DNA from: Alistipes sp.
Lineage (GTDB): Bacteria; Bacteroidota; Bacteroidia; Bacteroidales; Rikenellaceae
Assembly (NCBI GenBank): GCA_017403125.1
Contig: JAFQOR010000024.1
Span: 1-64,000 of the forward strand
Length of the DNA stretch: 64,000 nt
Reading direction: 5' to 3'
Under the pieces are notes generated by a model. That model had not been told where the DNA came from, searched no databases, and worked only from the letters and a program-made list of their open reading frames with translations. The position numbers and the translations under genes are program-made. Below are positions 28,444 to 37,465 of the stretch, one piece after another. The number at the start of each line of letters is the position of its first letter. The first letter of the stretch is position 1.

Positions 28444-28515
<72 letters not shown>

Positions 28516-28523
28516 CAATTTAA

Positions 28524-28558
28524 GAGGTGTCATCGGACAGGTGACACCTCTTGTTTTG
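28524..28558 (+). terminator. Terminator of tRNA-Thr gene
   Basis: GAGGTGTCA (28524-28532) pairs perfectly with TGACACCTC (28542-28550), followed by TTGTTTT. Confidence 0.85.
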
Positions 28559-28571
28559 TATTGTCGCGGCT

Positions 28572-28675
28572 ATTGCGAGTGACCTCTTGAATTAAGCCCT
28601 CCTTTGTCAAAGGAGGGCTTGGGAGGAATGTGAATATTGGGTGCTATCCAAAATTAGGTAGTCGCCTCTCGCAAT
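28572..28675. repeat. 104-bp inverted-repeat element with internal perfect hairpin
   Basis: The ends are an 8-bp inverted repeat, ATTGCGAG (28572-28579) and CTCGCAAT (28668-28675). Inside lies a perfect 12-bp palindrome, AAGCCCTCCTTT (28594-28605) / AAAGGAGGGCTT (28609-28620), with a 3-nt loop, followed by GGGAGG. It has no coding capacity. This could be a small MITE-like or REP-like element placed after a tRNA gene; whether it is dispersed in the genome cannot be told here. Confidence 0.45.
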
Positions 28676-28685
28676 CTTAAACTTC

Positions 28686-28720
28686 AAACGAAAGCCGACC
28701 GAAAGTGATTTCGGTCGGCT
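28686..28720 (-). terminator. Terminator of argR (minus strand)
   Basis: Perfect 12-bp stem AGCCGACCGAAA (28693-28704) / TTTCGGTCGGCT (28709-28720), 17 bp past the argR stop, followed on the minus strand by TTCGTTTG. Confidence 0.8.
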
Positions 28721-28737
28721 GTCGATGTTTGTCTATC

Positions 28738-29229
28738 TCATCTTGGTGTGGTTCTCTCCCTGTGGTATAGACTACGCAACGAGGGGAAGAGCATAAAGAG
28801 CTGTTCGATAAGTGAGTCCATGTCGAAGCCTTCGCACATAATCAGCAATATGGTATTGTCGCCCGCAACCGTGCCGAGTACTTCGGGTATGCACTTGTTG
28901 TCGATATGTCCGGCTATGGCATTGGCATATCCGGGTTTGGTTGTTATCACACATAGGTTGCCCGAAAAGGCGATATCCGTAATATTGTCTGTGATGTTTG
29001 TAGATATATTAAGGTCGCTGCGCGTGTTGTTTGGGAGTACGTAGATGTAGCCCTTCTCCTTGTGGGGAATCTTGGCTACGTGCATAAATTTTAGGTCGCG
29101 CGATAAGGTTGATTGTGTTATCTGTACGCCGTTGGCTTCGAGACGCGCTATGAGCTCCTCTTGTGACGAGATATATTCCGAGCGAATAATCTTTCGGATG
29201 ATTGAAAGGCGATGTGTCTTTTGATTCAT
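28738..29229 (-). CDS. argR: Arginine repressor, ArgR/AhrC family
   Basis: The 163-residue protein has an N-terminal winged helix (RLSIIRKIIRSEYISSQEELIARLEANGVQITQSTLSRDLKFM), where SxxTxSRDL is the recognition helix, and a C-terminal arginine-binding/oligomerisation domain with GTVAGDNTILLI. ArgR hexamers bind ARG boxes when arginine is present and control arginine synthesis and breakdown. No arg genes flank it, so its targets lie elsewhere; autoregulation is common but I could not identify a clear ARG box in 29230-29500. Confidence 0.92.
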   Translation of the reverse strand: MNQKTHRLSIIRKIIRSEYISSQEELIARLEANGVQITQSTLSRDLKFMHVAKIPHKEKGYIYVLPNNTRSDLNISTNITDNITDIAFSGNLCVITTKPGYANAIAGHIDNKCIPEVLGTVAGDNTILLIMCEGFDMDSLIEQLFMLFPSLRSLYHRERTTPR

Positions 29230-29500
29230 AATCGTTCTGATATTTTATTGTGAACCATTGCTACTGCGTGCAAAAAAATAACCTTATGCCACTGCCAAAA
29301 GGAGCAATGTCTATCTATTTCTACGTTGCTAATACGTCTCTAATGTGCGCTGTATTCGTACCTACTAACTTTAACGAAACTTTTTGCAGCTTATTTCATT
29401 TTCCTACTGCGAAGATACAAGAAAAACTCCAAATATCCAAATTTCTCGGGCAGTTTTATTTACGTATAAATATTTTTTTTTGGTTTATTTTATTAAGAAA

Positions 29501-29532
29501 TTTGACATTCTAAAAATATTGGGTTATATTTG
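29501..29532 (+). promoter_or_regulatory. Promoter of lipoprotein gene at 29616; rest of 29230-29615 is non-coding
   Basis: TTTG (29501-29504), 20-bp spacer, TATATTTG (29525-29532). The gap 29230-29615 is AT-rich and divergent (argR to the left). No other gene or RNA was recognised in it. Confidence 0.7.
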
Positions 29533-29615
29533 CGACGATATTGCTATTGATGGGTAAATGGCAATATCTTATGGTTACAAAACATAAAAACATAATTAAA
29601 TATAATACCGATAAT

Positions 29616-31127
29616 ATGAAGAAAATTTTTTCGTTGATGACGCTATTATCTCTATTATCCATTAGTTCATGTGATAAGGAGGAGAATCCTGTATCTGTTG
29701 AATCAGGGGTAACATTCTCGTTTTCCGATGTTAATGTTACAGCCTCTTCGTTTGATATTACTATCACTCCGTCGGATTTGGAGACTAACTACTTCGTCTA
29801 TATTGCAGAGAGCTCGGAGTTTGCCGGCAAGGATGGTGAAACTATTATTTCGGAGATGCTTGGTGCGCACGGAACGAAGATGTATAGTGGCGTTCAGACT
29901 ATCTCTAAACAGAATTTGAAGGCAGAAACTAACTACTCTATTGCCGCGTTTGCCTATGGCGAAAAAAAGAACGTGTCGTTTTTTCACTTGGCAACGCGTG
30001 AGAAGGGCGAGGTAGATTTCTCTGTCTCTATCAACGTTAGCGGAATAACCGCAAAGAGTGCTACGGTAAAGATTGTGCCGAGTGACGATTCGGTGAATTA
30101 TTTCGCTCGTGTGATTACCAAGATGGAGATACAAACAACCGATGGCTCGGACCTTGATATAGCTAAATATTGCCTTGAAAACCCCTATTTTGAGGAGTAT
30201 ATTCGTACCGGAAGTGTCGAGTATGATTATACTGTTTCACCCAAGATGGACTATGTTGTCGTAGCCTTCAATTATGATAATATCGATGATGTTGCCAATG
30301 GTTTAATCCCTATCGAACTCTTCAAATATGAGTTTTCAACCCCTGATACACAACAGGTTGATCCCGACACCATGTTCACGTTTAGCAATTTGGAGGTGGG
30401 ATACACCGATTTTTCGGTTGATGTAACTCCTGTATATGGTGAGGATTCATTTTGGTCATACTATATCTTCACAAAGGCGTCTTATCAGGAGGAGTTGAAT
30501 AGAAACTATAATCAGGTTGTAAGACATGCCTACTATGGCTTGCAGGGCTTGTTGAACGAGTATAATGTTGCCAATGAGCCTAATATCGACTTCTCTACGT
30601 TTATCCAGGACTATATGGGTATTACCGGAGCAGCAACGCTGACGTCGTACGAAACACTACGCCCTGATACTGATTACGTTTTGGTTTTGTTCTACATGGA
30701 TCCGAATGTCATAGATCCTACTGTGGTTTATGATTATGCATATGTGCCCATTGAGTTTAGAACGCTGACGTCCGACGAGAAACCCTATCTTGCGGTGGAC
30801 GGCCCCTATATTGAAGATGAAACTATCCTATTCAATATAAAGATTGATGAGACGGCGGTAAAATTGGTATATGGCCCTGCGGCGTGGTCAGATACTGTTG
30901 CCATATACTATGATGAGAACGACCCCTACAATGGTGATGCTATACGTGCATTTGTGAACCGTGTGACTGCAAATGACGAGGTCTTTGCCAAGGCCCAGAG
31001 TGCCGAGGGTGTTACTATCTCATTTGATGCCACAGGCGGTTTTGATGGTCTCTTCCTCTTTGAGGCGGAGAACGCTTATGGTAGAAGATCCCAGTATGTG
31101 GTGCGTGTAACGCCTGATATGTTTTAG
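29616..31127 (+). CDS. Surface lipoprotein with three Ig/FN3-like repeats
   Basis: Start moved from 29541 to 29616, which gives a lipoprotein signal (MKKIFSLMTLLSLLSISSC, lipobox Cys19) and a leader consistent with the promoter at 29501-29532. The 503-residue protein has three diverged beta-sandwich repeats of about 110-130 residues, recognised by shared openings: FSFSDVNVTASSFDITITP, then SVSINVSGITAKSATVKIVP, then FTFSNLEVGYTDFSVDVTP. Each continues with a Tyr-rich strand. No enzyme motif is seen. Family function is unknown; it is probably surface-displayed. It is followed 45 bp later by another lipoprotein gene, likely one operon. Confidence 0.72.
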   Translation: MKKIFSLMTLLSLLSISSCDKEENPVSVESGVTFSFSDVNVTASSFDITITPSDLETNYFVYIAESSEFAGKDGETIISEMLGAHGTKMYSGVQTISKQNLKAETNYSIAAFAYGEKKNVSFFHLATREKGEVDFSVSINVSGITAKSATVKIVPSDDSVNYFARVITKMEIQTTDGSDLDIAKYCLENPYFEEYIRTGSVEYDYTVSPKMDYVVVAFNYDNIDDVANGLIPIELFKYEFSTPDTQQVDPDTMFTFSNLEVGYTDFSVDVTPVYGEDSFWSYYIFTKASYQEELNRNYNQVVRHAYYGLQGLLNEYNVANEPNIDFSTFIQDYMGITGAATLTSYETLRPDTDYVLVLFYMDPNVIDPTVVYDYAYVPIEFRTLTSDEKPYLAVDGPYIEDETILFNIKIDETAVKLVYGPAAWSDTVAIYYDENDPYNGDAIRAFVNRVTANDEVFAKAQSAEGVTISFDATGGFDGLFLFEAENAYGRRSQYVVRVTPDMF

Positions 31128-31172
31128 TATTGTAAGCCTAATTTTAATGAGATTATAAAATATCGTGTTTGT

Positions 31173-32288
31173 ATGAGTCGTATATTAAAGTCTTTTGCGC
31201 TTATAGCTGTTGTTTTGGCTTTTGTTGCTTGTGAGGAGAAGGAGAGTCTGCAGGATTCACCCACTCCGGAAGTTAAGATTGAGTTGTCATCGGACAAACT
31301 GACAATTGTCGCAGATGGTAGTGATGTTGCGAATTTTACGGTAGAAGTGGATGGCGTTGAAACTAACGAGGGGTGTAAGATAGTGCACACCTCAAACTAC
31401 GCTGAACTTGAAACATTTAGTTTCTCTACCACAACGCCCGGCAGCTATACGTTTGTCGCGCTTTATGGCAATGCTCCCTCAAACGAGGTTACAATCGTAG
31501 CAACGCCCGTGGGTGAGGAGCCGCAAGTGGATGTTGAGCTTTCGGCGGATGTTTCTGAGATTGTGGCTGATGGAGAGAGTTGTGCAACATTTACGGTTAA
31601 GGTTGATGGTGTAGATGTCGAGAGTGGCTACACAATCCAGAATATCGAGAGTGGCGAGATGCTTTCGGAGCCGAAGTTTGTTACCGAGGTTGCCGGAACC
31701 TACACGTTTAAGGCTCTCTTCGGTGACTACGAGTCGAATATTGTTACTATTACTGCGAAAGAGGTAGGCGAGGAGCCCGAGCCTACGCCCGGAGGTAAGT
31801 ATAAGCCGGGCGACCTCTATGATGTTGATGGCGTTAAGGGCGTTGTCTTCTACGTAGATGAGAGTGGCGAGAGCGGACTCATCATGTCTATGGATCAGGC
31901 ATCATTGGCGTGGTCAACCGAGAATGTGTGGGTTGGATGTGTATCGCGCGGTGAGTATAACACCGAGGATATGTTGAAGCTCGGCGAGGATAAGTATCCC
32001 GCAGCCAAGTGGTGTGTTGATCATGGTGAGGGTTGGTATATGCCTAACTCGGATGAGATGCATAAGATGTGGAGTGCAGTAAGTAATGGTAAATACGTCT
32101 TCGATGCAGAGTTCGTAAAGCTGTATAACGATAAACTTGACGACCCCATTTTAGAGGATTACTATTGGTCTTCGAATGAGATTGATGAGAATAATGCGGA
32201 GGTAGTTGTTTTTATCGACGAGAGCGTAATTTGCTTGGAACCATTCAAGTATAAACTGTTTAATGTGCGCGCTGTTCATAGATTTTAG
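31173..32288 (+). CDS. Lipoprotein with two Ig-like repeats and a DUF1566/FISUMP-like C-terminal domain
   Basis: The 371-residue protein has a lipoprotein signal (MSRILKSFALIAVVLAFVAC). Two tandem Ig-like repeats follow at about residues 34-115 and 120-202, with matched phrases (VKIELSSDKLTIVADGSDVANFTVEVDGV; VELSADVSEIVADGESCATFTVKVDGV shortened here) and each ending in a VGEEP linker. The C-terminal domain (from about residue 212) has GVVFYVDESGESGLIMS, then WYMPNSDEM, YYWSSNEID and a closing NVRAVHRF, typical of the DUF1566/Fibrobacter major-paralogous fold related to C-type-lectin-like domains. Ligand unknown. A terminator follows. Confidence 0.75.
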   Translation: MSRILKSFALIAVVLAFVACEEKESLQDSPTPEVKIELSSDKLTIVADGSDVANFTVEVDGVETNEGCKIVHTSNYAELETFSFSTTTPGSYTFVALYGNAPSNEVTIVATPVGEEPQVDVELSADVSEIVADGESCATFTVKVDGVDVESGYTIQNIESGEMLSEPKFVTEVAGTYTFKALFGDYESNIVTITAKEVGEEPEPTPGGKYKPGDLYDVDGVKGVVFYVDESGESGLIMSMDQASLAWSTENVWVGCVSRGEYNTEDMLKLGEDKYPAAKWCVDHGEGWYMPNSDEMHKMWSAVSNGKYVFDAEFVKLYNDKLDDPILEDYYWSSNEIDENNAEVVVFIDESVICLEPFKYKLFNVRAVHRF

Positions 32289-32309
32289 CTGTTGAACGGC
32301 ATAGTGAAT

Positions 32310-32352
32310 CGAGACCGACTGATGTTAGTAATCAGTCGGTCTCGCGTTATTT
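32310..32352 (+). terminator. Terminator after lipoprotein pair
   Basis: Perfect 14-bp stem CGAGACCGACTGAT (32310-32323) / ATCAGTCGGTCTCG (32331-32344), followed by CGTTATTTT. Confidence 0.85.
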
Positions 32353-32381
32353 TGTGGACAACACTTTTTTTCATATCTTTG
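32351..32381 (+). promoter_or_regulatory. Promoter of thiL, predicted leaderless
   Basis: TTTG (32351-32354), 19-bp spacer, TATCTTTG (32374-32381). The thiL ATG starts at 32386, four bases after the -7 element, so the mRNA should begin almost at the start codon. The -33 overlaps the tail of the preceding terminator. Confidence 0.72.
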
Positions 32382-32385
32382 TGCT

Positions 32386-33324
32386 ATGAAGCGAGGCGAA
32401 TTTACACTCATAGATAGCATAGCGGCACTCTTTGCTGCTGTTCCGCATAATGGTTTCGAGCCAATTGGTGACGATTGTACAGTTTTAGACGTCGGCAACG
32501 ATGAAGTGTTGGTAATATCGACAGATATGCTTGTCGAGGATGTACACTTTCTGCGTTCGGCGTCGTCGGCAGAGGAGGTGGGACATAAGAGCCTGATGGT
32601 AAATTTGAGCGATGTGGCAGCTATGGGGGCATTGCCCGTTGCGACGTTGTTGAGTATCGCTCTGCCCCACGATGCGCAGGGCGAGTGGGTTGATGGTTTT
32701 ATGCGTAGCTATGCCGATGCGAGCCGAAGCTATGGTGTTGCCCTCGTTGGCGGCGATACAACGGCAGCGAAGGATAAGATAGCTATAAATGTTGTTGCCA
32801 TAGGTCGCATGCAACGAAAAAATGTTAAGCGACGTAGTGCCGCAAGGGTAGGCGATGTGGTATGTGTAACCGGAATGCTCGGTATTTCGTCGAAGGGGCT
32901 TGTCGATATTATGTTTGGGGACCTCGAAACCGAGGCTGCAAAAGCGCATCGTTTGGCACAGGCGCGTGTTGATGAGGGGCAGTGGCTTGGTATGCGTAGT
33001 GAGGTACATGCCATGATGGATATTTCGGACGGCGTGGCTTCGGATATCCGTCATATCATGGCGCAGTCGAGGGTAGGTGCCGAGTTGGATATATCTCTCA
33101 TCCCCACAGATTTCGATTTGCGTTATGCCCTGTCGGGAGGCGAGGATTATGAGCTATTGCTAACTGTTGAAGAGAGCTCTGTGGAGGCTCTTATCGAGGA
33201 TTTTAGTGCTCGCTTTGGCGCTAAACTCACGCCTATTGGACGAATCATCGAGGGCAATGCTCTGCGTTGGGTGGAGCGAGGTGCGCCCATAGAGTTGGAC
33301 TTGCAGGGCTTCCGTCACTTCTGA
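32386..33324 (+). CDS. thiL: Thiamine-monophosphate kinase
   Basis: The 312-residue enzyme phosphorylates thiamine monophosphate to thiamine diphosphate. ThiL/PurM-fold landmarks are GDDCTVLD (Mg-ATP site, near residue 28), STDMLVEDVHF near residue 45, MVNLSDVAAMGALP near residue 70, GGDTTAAKD near residue 121, MDISDGVASDIRHI near residue 211 and SGGEDYELLLTV near residue 252. It is a single-gene unit in front of a convergent operon. No thi gene or TPP riboswitch is adjacent. The leader is too short to hold one. Confidence 0.95.
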   Translation: MKRGEFTLIDSIAALFAAVPHNGFEPIGDDCTVLDVGNDEVLVISTDMLVEDVHFLRSASSAEEVGHKSLMVNLSDVAAMGALPVATLLSIALPHDAQGEWVDGFMRSYADASRSYGVALVGGDTTAAKDKIAINVVAIGRMQRKNVKRRSAARVGDVVCVTGMLGISSKGLVDIMFGDLETEAAKAHRLAQARVDEGQWLGMRSEVHAMMDISDGVASDIRHIMAQSRVGAELDISLIPTDFDLRYALSGGEDYELLLTVEESSVEALIEDFSARFGAKLTPIGRIIEGNALRWVERGAPIELDLQGFRHF

Positions 33325-33423
33325 TAAAAGGATATTTCCGCGCTCATGATGTTCGCACGAAGTACCCATTTAAGCGTAACAGACCTTAAATATAGGATGG
33401 TGTCGATAGTTTTGGCGACACGC

Positions 33424-34884
33424 TTAATCTCGGCTCTTTATCACTCTACGTAGTAGCGATATGCTATCGTTGAGTGCCGGAAGGCGCATGACCCACGAGA
33501 GGAGTAGATAGATAGCTGCGCCCGTTGCAACCTTCGCCATAAGCCTTATGCCGAGCGTTAGATCCGTGAAGTAGGGGCTGATAAGGTAGAGTGTACCAAA
33601 CATGGCACCCGCAGCAAGCAGATGGGGGAGTATGGCCATTGCCAACTCTGCGTAGCTGCATGCGACGTAGCGGCGTGCTGCCACAATATTCATTACCAGC
33701 TCTATGAGCGCCATCGCAGTCATGCCCCATGCTACTGACTCGATGCCTTGCGGTATGCAGAGTATGAGTACAAGGGTCATAATCACACGTTTAAGCAGCT
33801 CTAACCTAAATATTATGCGTCCATCACTACGCACTTTGAGAATGTTGTAGGCAATGACCGCAAGAGGGTAGAATAGACCGGCGAGTGCCAGAATTTCGAA
33901 AAAAGGTACCGTGGGCATCCACTTATCACCCAATAGCAGCGCAAACATCTCGGGCGCGATTGCTACAAGACCCAACATCACGGGAGATATAACGAACGAT
34001 ACAAGCATCAATATACGTCGGTAGCTCGATGCGAGGGTCTCTTCGCCCTCTGCCATCTTCGATAGCGCAGGGTAAGTTACGCCCTGTACCGCCTGTACTG
34101 TGGATGTCACAGGAAGGTCTTTGAGCTTCTGCGCCTGCGAATAGTAGCCCAAAGCTGTTGTAGAGTATATCTTGCCAATGAAGAGTTGAGCTACATTGTT
34201 ATATATGGATGCAAGCAGGTCCGTAGCCAAAAGACGCAGACTAAATGGTGCCATGCTTCGTAGGCTCTGTATGTTGAATTTTGCCGTCGTGCGCCAGCGT
34301 CTAATCCACCAAAATGCAGCCGCCTTGATGCCCATCGCTACGAGGCGTTGTGCCACAAGGCTCCATATACCGCACCCCGCAACAGCCATTGCAATAGCTA
34401 TAATGCCACTGATAAGTGACGAGGCAAGTACAATCTTCGAAAGCAATGCAAATCTAAACTCACGTGTGAACATCACCGTCTGCACTACACACAACGAATT
34501 TATGGGTAGTATGAGTAGCAGTACGGGAGAGATTTCGGCTATGGCGTCATGACCATAGAGGTGTGCCAGAGGTGTAGATATTGCAACCAATACGACATAT
34601 AGCACTATCGAGACAATGACATTGAAACCCAATACCGAGCGATACTCCTCGTCCGTGGGTTGAGCTTTGCGTATGAGTGTTTGTGAGAAGCCGCTATCGA
34701 CTATTGTCAAAGCGACCGACGTGAAGAAGGTCATGATTGCCATTACGCCGAAATCCTCGGGCATGAGCTGTCGAGCAACAATGATGCTCACGACCATCTG
34801 CACAAGCATCGTTAGGAACTTCTCCATGAAGCTCCACGCCACGCCGCCTGCAACTTTACGCTCCATGCTTCGCTCCGACGTCAT
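33424..34884 (-). CDS. Wzx-type polysaccharide flippase (MVF/MOP superfamily)
   Basis: The 486-residue integral membrane protein has about 12-14 hydrophobic segments and the Polysacc_synt N-terminus (GVAWSFMEKFLTMLVQMVVSIIVARQLMPEDFGVMA). It most likely flips lipid-linked oligosaccharide across the inner membrane. It is the last gene of a minus-strand run, 15 bp after aroQ, and is far from the glycan locus at 54-64 kb. Whether it serves that locus is unknown. Confidence 0.85.
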   Translation of the reverse strand: MTSERSMERKVAGGVAWSFMEKFLTMLVQMVVSIIVARQLMPEDFGVMAIMTFFTSVALTIVDSGFSQTLIRKAQPTDEEYRSVLGFNVIVSIVLYVVLVAISTPLAHLYGHDAIAEISPVLLLILPINSLCVVQTVMFTREFRFALLSKIVLASSLISGIIAIAMAVAGCGIWSLVAQRLVAMGIKAAAFWWIRRWRTTAKFNIQSLRSMAPFSLRLLATDLLASIYNNVAQLFIGKIYSTTALGYYSQAQKLKDLPVTSTVQAVQGVTYPALSKMAEGEETLASSYRRILMLVSFVISPVMLGLVAIAPEMFALLLGDKWMPTVPFFEILALAGLFYPLAVIAYNILKVRSDGRIIFRLELLKRVIMTLVLILCIPQGIESVAWGMTAMALIELVMNIVAARRYVACSYAELAMAILPHLLAAGAMFGTLYLISPYFTDLTLGIRLMAKVATGAAIYLLLSWVMRLPALNDSISLLRRVIKSRD

Positions 34885-34899
34885 AACCTAATTCTTCTG

Positions 34900-35319
34900 T
34901 TATCTGTTTGTTAGATGCTCTATCGCAAGACGATAGCCATCGAGCCCAAAGCCCATTATTGAGCCGCAAGCAACAGGTGCTATCAGCGATATGTGGCGAA
35001 ACTCCTCGCGCGCCAAAATAGATGAGATGTGTACCTCTACTACGGGTGTTGTGATGGCCGATATAGCATCGCGTATTACTACCGAAGTGTGCGTATAGCC
35101 CCCGGCATTGAGAATGATACCATCGTATGCCCTATCGCCACGCTGCAAGGCATCGACCAACTCGCCCTCAATATTCGACTGGTATAGCTCTATTTCATGT
35201 CCCGGATAACGTGCGCGAAGAGCTTCGAGGTACTCCTCGAAGCTCCTGTTGCCGTATATCTCCGGTTCGCGAGAGCCCAAAAGATTGAGATTCGCGCCAT
35301 TGATAATTAGAATTTTCAT
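34900..35319 (-). CDS. aroQ: 3-dehydroquinate dehydratase, type II
   Basis: The 139-residue enzyme performs the third shikimate-pathway step. It has the type II N-terminus MKILIINGANLNLLGSREP, with active-site Tyr in EIYG (about residue 22), the flexible lid loop just before it, LNAGGYTHTSVVIRDAI and VEVHISSILAREEFRH (catalytic His). It lies between buk (63 bp) and the flippase gene (15 bp) on the same strand. Confidence 0.95.
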   Translation of the reverse strand: MKILIINGANLNLLGSREPEIYGNRSFEEYLEALRARYPGHEIELYQSNIEGELVDALQRGDRAYDGIILNAGGYTHTSVVIRDAISAITTPVVEVHISSILAREEFRHISLIAPVACGSIMGFGLDGYRLAIEHLTNR

Positions 35320-35382
35320 GCTCTGTATGTACCTTAATTAGTACTACAATACATCCATCGTATGATGTATCGCAACGAGTTA

Positions 35383-36450
35383 TTAGTACTCCTTGGCAGT
35401 GGTCTCGCCACGCAATACGCGAAGCGCATTCTCTGCCAATGACTCCAACTCGTTCTCGCCGGGATAGATCTTGATGGGAGCAAGGAACTTACAGTAATCA
35501 ACAATGATGTCGTTTACACAGTCGTTCCAAGCGATGCCACCCGTAAGAAGAATAGCATCAACCTTGCCTTTGAGCACTACTGCCATCTCGCCAATCCACT
35601 TCGAGATAGAGTATGACATGGTGTCAAGCATGAAGCGTGCCTCCTTGTCGCCGGCAGCAGCACGTACCTCGTTGAGCTCCTGTACATTGTTGCAGTTTAC
35701 GTGGTCCACCAAGCCGCCCTTGCCTGCCAACAGCTTCTTGATGTCGCCCTTCTCGTACTTGCCCGAGAAGCACAAATCTACCAAGTCGCCTGCGGGCAGA
35801 GTGCCTGCACGCTCGGGTGCGATAGGTCCGTCACCGTCGAGTGCGTTGTTGGTGTCGATAACACGTCCCTGACAGTGTGCCGATACCGATATGCCACCAC
35901 CCATGTGCACAACAACGAGGTTGAGCTCCTCGTAGGGGCGACCTACCTCCGCAGCATAGCGGCGTGCAATAGCCTTCTGATTCAGAGCGTGGAATATCGA
36001 GCGACGAGGCAACTCCTTGATGCCGCTTACTCGTGCCATATCCTGCAACTCATCCACAACTACGGGGTCGGCGATATATGCCTCCACGCCTGCGGCGTCG
36101 GCTATGCGGCGTGCGATGAGTGCACCGAGGTTGCTGGCGTGCTGACGTTTGGGCGCTGTAAGGTCGGCAATCATCTGTTCGCCAACGCGATAGACGCCAC
36201 CCTCGATGGGACGCATCAAACCTCCACGACCAATGACAGCGTCCAACTCCTCGATCTTAATACCATCAGCTTTAAGAGCGTCGAGGATAATCTCCAAGCG
36301 CCACTCCAACTGGTCGGCAACCGATGCAAAGCGAGCAATCTCCTCTGCCGAGTGGCTCAACTTCAAGGTCTGCACCTGCTCCATATCGTGGAACAGGGCA
36401 ACCTTGGTGCTCGTTGAGCCGGGGTTGATTGTTAAAATCTTATATGCCAT
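35383..36450 (-). CDS. buk: Butyrate kinase
   Basis: The 355-residue protein belongs to the acetate/butyrate kinase family and has butyrate-kinase features: INPGSTSTKVALF at the N-terminus, IGRGGLMRPIEGGVYRV, HMGGGISVSAHCQGRVID and LTGGIAWN. It converts acyl phosphate plus ADP to acid plus ATP. With the phosphotransacylase gene 42 bp upstream it forms a ptb-buk pair. Branched-chain acyl phosphates are possible alternative substrates. Confidence 0.92.
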   Translation of the reverse strand: MAYKILTINPGSTSTKVALFHDMEQVQTLKLSHSAEEIARFASVADQLEWRLEIILDALKADGIKIEELDAVIGRGGLMRPIEGGVYRVGEQMIADLTAPKRQHASNLGALIARRIADAAGVEAYIADPVVVDELQDMARVSGIKELPRRSIFHALNQKAIARRYAAEVGRPYEELNLVVVHMGGGISVSAHCQGRVIDTNNALDGDGPIAPERAGTLPAGDLVDLCFSGKYEKGDIKKLLAGKGGLVDHVNCNNVQELNEVRAAAGDKEARFMLDTMSYSISKWIGEMAVVLKGKVDAILLTGGIAWNDCVNDIIVDYCKFLAPIKIYPGENELESLAENALRVLRGETTAKEY

Positions 36451-36492
36451 TTCTTAACCTCCTCTTTTTTTTAGATTGTCTCTTATGCCCGA

Positions 36493-37395
36493 TTATTTTG
36501 CCGACAAGCAAGCCAAAGCGATAGAGTAGAGCTTGGTCTTGGTTGAGTCACCACGTGAGGTCAATACGCAAGGAGCAGTAGGACCTGCAACCATAGCTGC
36601 CAACTCGGCACCACCAAACTTCGAGCAAGCCTTGAAGAATACGTTACCACTCTCGAGGTTGGGGAACAACAAGCAGTCGGCATCACCGGCAACGGGACCA
36701 GTGAGCTTCTTAATCTTAACGCTCTCCTCGTCGATAGCTACGTCGAGTGCCAAAGGACCCTGGAACAAGCCCTTGCCGAGCTCGCCATTCTGACCCATCT
36801 CGCCCAAATCGCGTGCCTCAACCGAGCTCACAACCTTGGGAAGGAGCTGCTCCGAGGGGGCAATAAATGCCATCTTGGGCTCCTCGATACCGAGGTTGTT
36901 GGCTGTCTGCAACAAGTACTTCGCAATCTGCTTCTTCTGCTCGATAGTGGGGCAGGGCAGAACTGCAACATCGCTCACCACGAGAAGCTTGTGGTATGCA
37001 GGAATCTCCAACACTGTAACATGGCTCAAAGTAGTGCCTGCGGGAAGCAAACCCCACTCCTTGTTCAAGATGCCACGCATGTACTTGTCGGTGGGTACAA
37101 CGCCCTTCATCAATACGTCGTACTCGCCGTTGTGCACAGCCTTAACGGCAATCTCAACAGCCTTTACATCCTCCGACTCGGGGATGATGGTGTACTGATT
37201 CATATCAACGCCCTCTGCCTCGCATGACTTCTTAATCTCTTCGGGGTCACCAACCAAAGTAACCTCTGCTAAACCGGCCTTGATAGCCATATCGGTAGCG
37301 CCGATTGAGTGAGTATCCTGGCCATATGCCACAATCATCTTCTTCTTGCCACGAGCAACAGCAGCAGCAACAATCTCATCCAAATGCTTAATCAT
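36493..37395 (-). CDS. ptb: Phosphate butyryl/acetyltransferase
   Basis: The 300-residue protein belongs to the PTA_PTB family at the length typical of Ptb, without the N-terminal DRTGG/P-loop extension of long Pta. Landmarks are VAYGQDTHSIGATDMAIKAG, MKGVVPTDKYMRGIL, ESGNVFFKAC and VLTSRGDSTKTKL. It exchanges CoA for phosphate on butyryl-CoA or a related acyl-CoA. It sits between ackA and buk, so it may feed both kinases; acetyl-CoA activity cannot be excluded. Confidence 0.85.
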   Translation of the reverse strand: MIKHLDEIVAAAVARGKKKMIVAYGQDTHSIGATDMAIKAGLAEVTLVGDPEEIKKSCEAEGVDMNQYTIIPESEDVKAVEIAVKAVHNGEYDVLMKGVVPTDKYMRGILNKEWGLLPAGTTLSHVTVLEIPAYHKLLVVSDVAVLPCPTIEQKKQIAKYLLQTANNLGIEEPKMAFIAPSEQLLPKVVSSVEARDLGEMGQNGELGKGLFQGPLALDVAIDEESVKIKKLTGPVAGDADCLLFPNLESGNVFFKACSKFGGAELAAMVAGPTAPCVLTSRGDSTKTKLYSIALACLSAK

Positions 37396-37465
37396 AGTAG
37401 TTTTAGGTTTTTATTTAGTTATTCAAATTTTTCTTTGTCGTTTCGGCGTATCGTTCTCACCGTTG

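Noticed and set aside
32351-32385. TPP riboswitch before thiL
   Set aside because: The promoter is immediately before the ATG, so there is no leader to hold a riboswitch.
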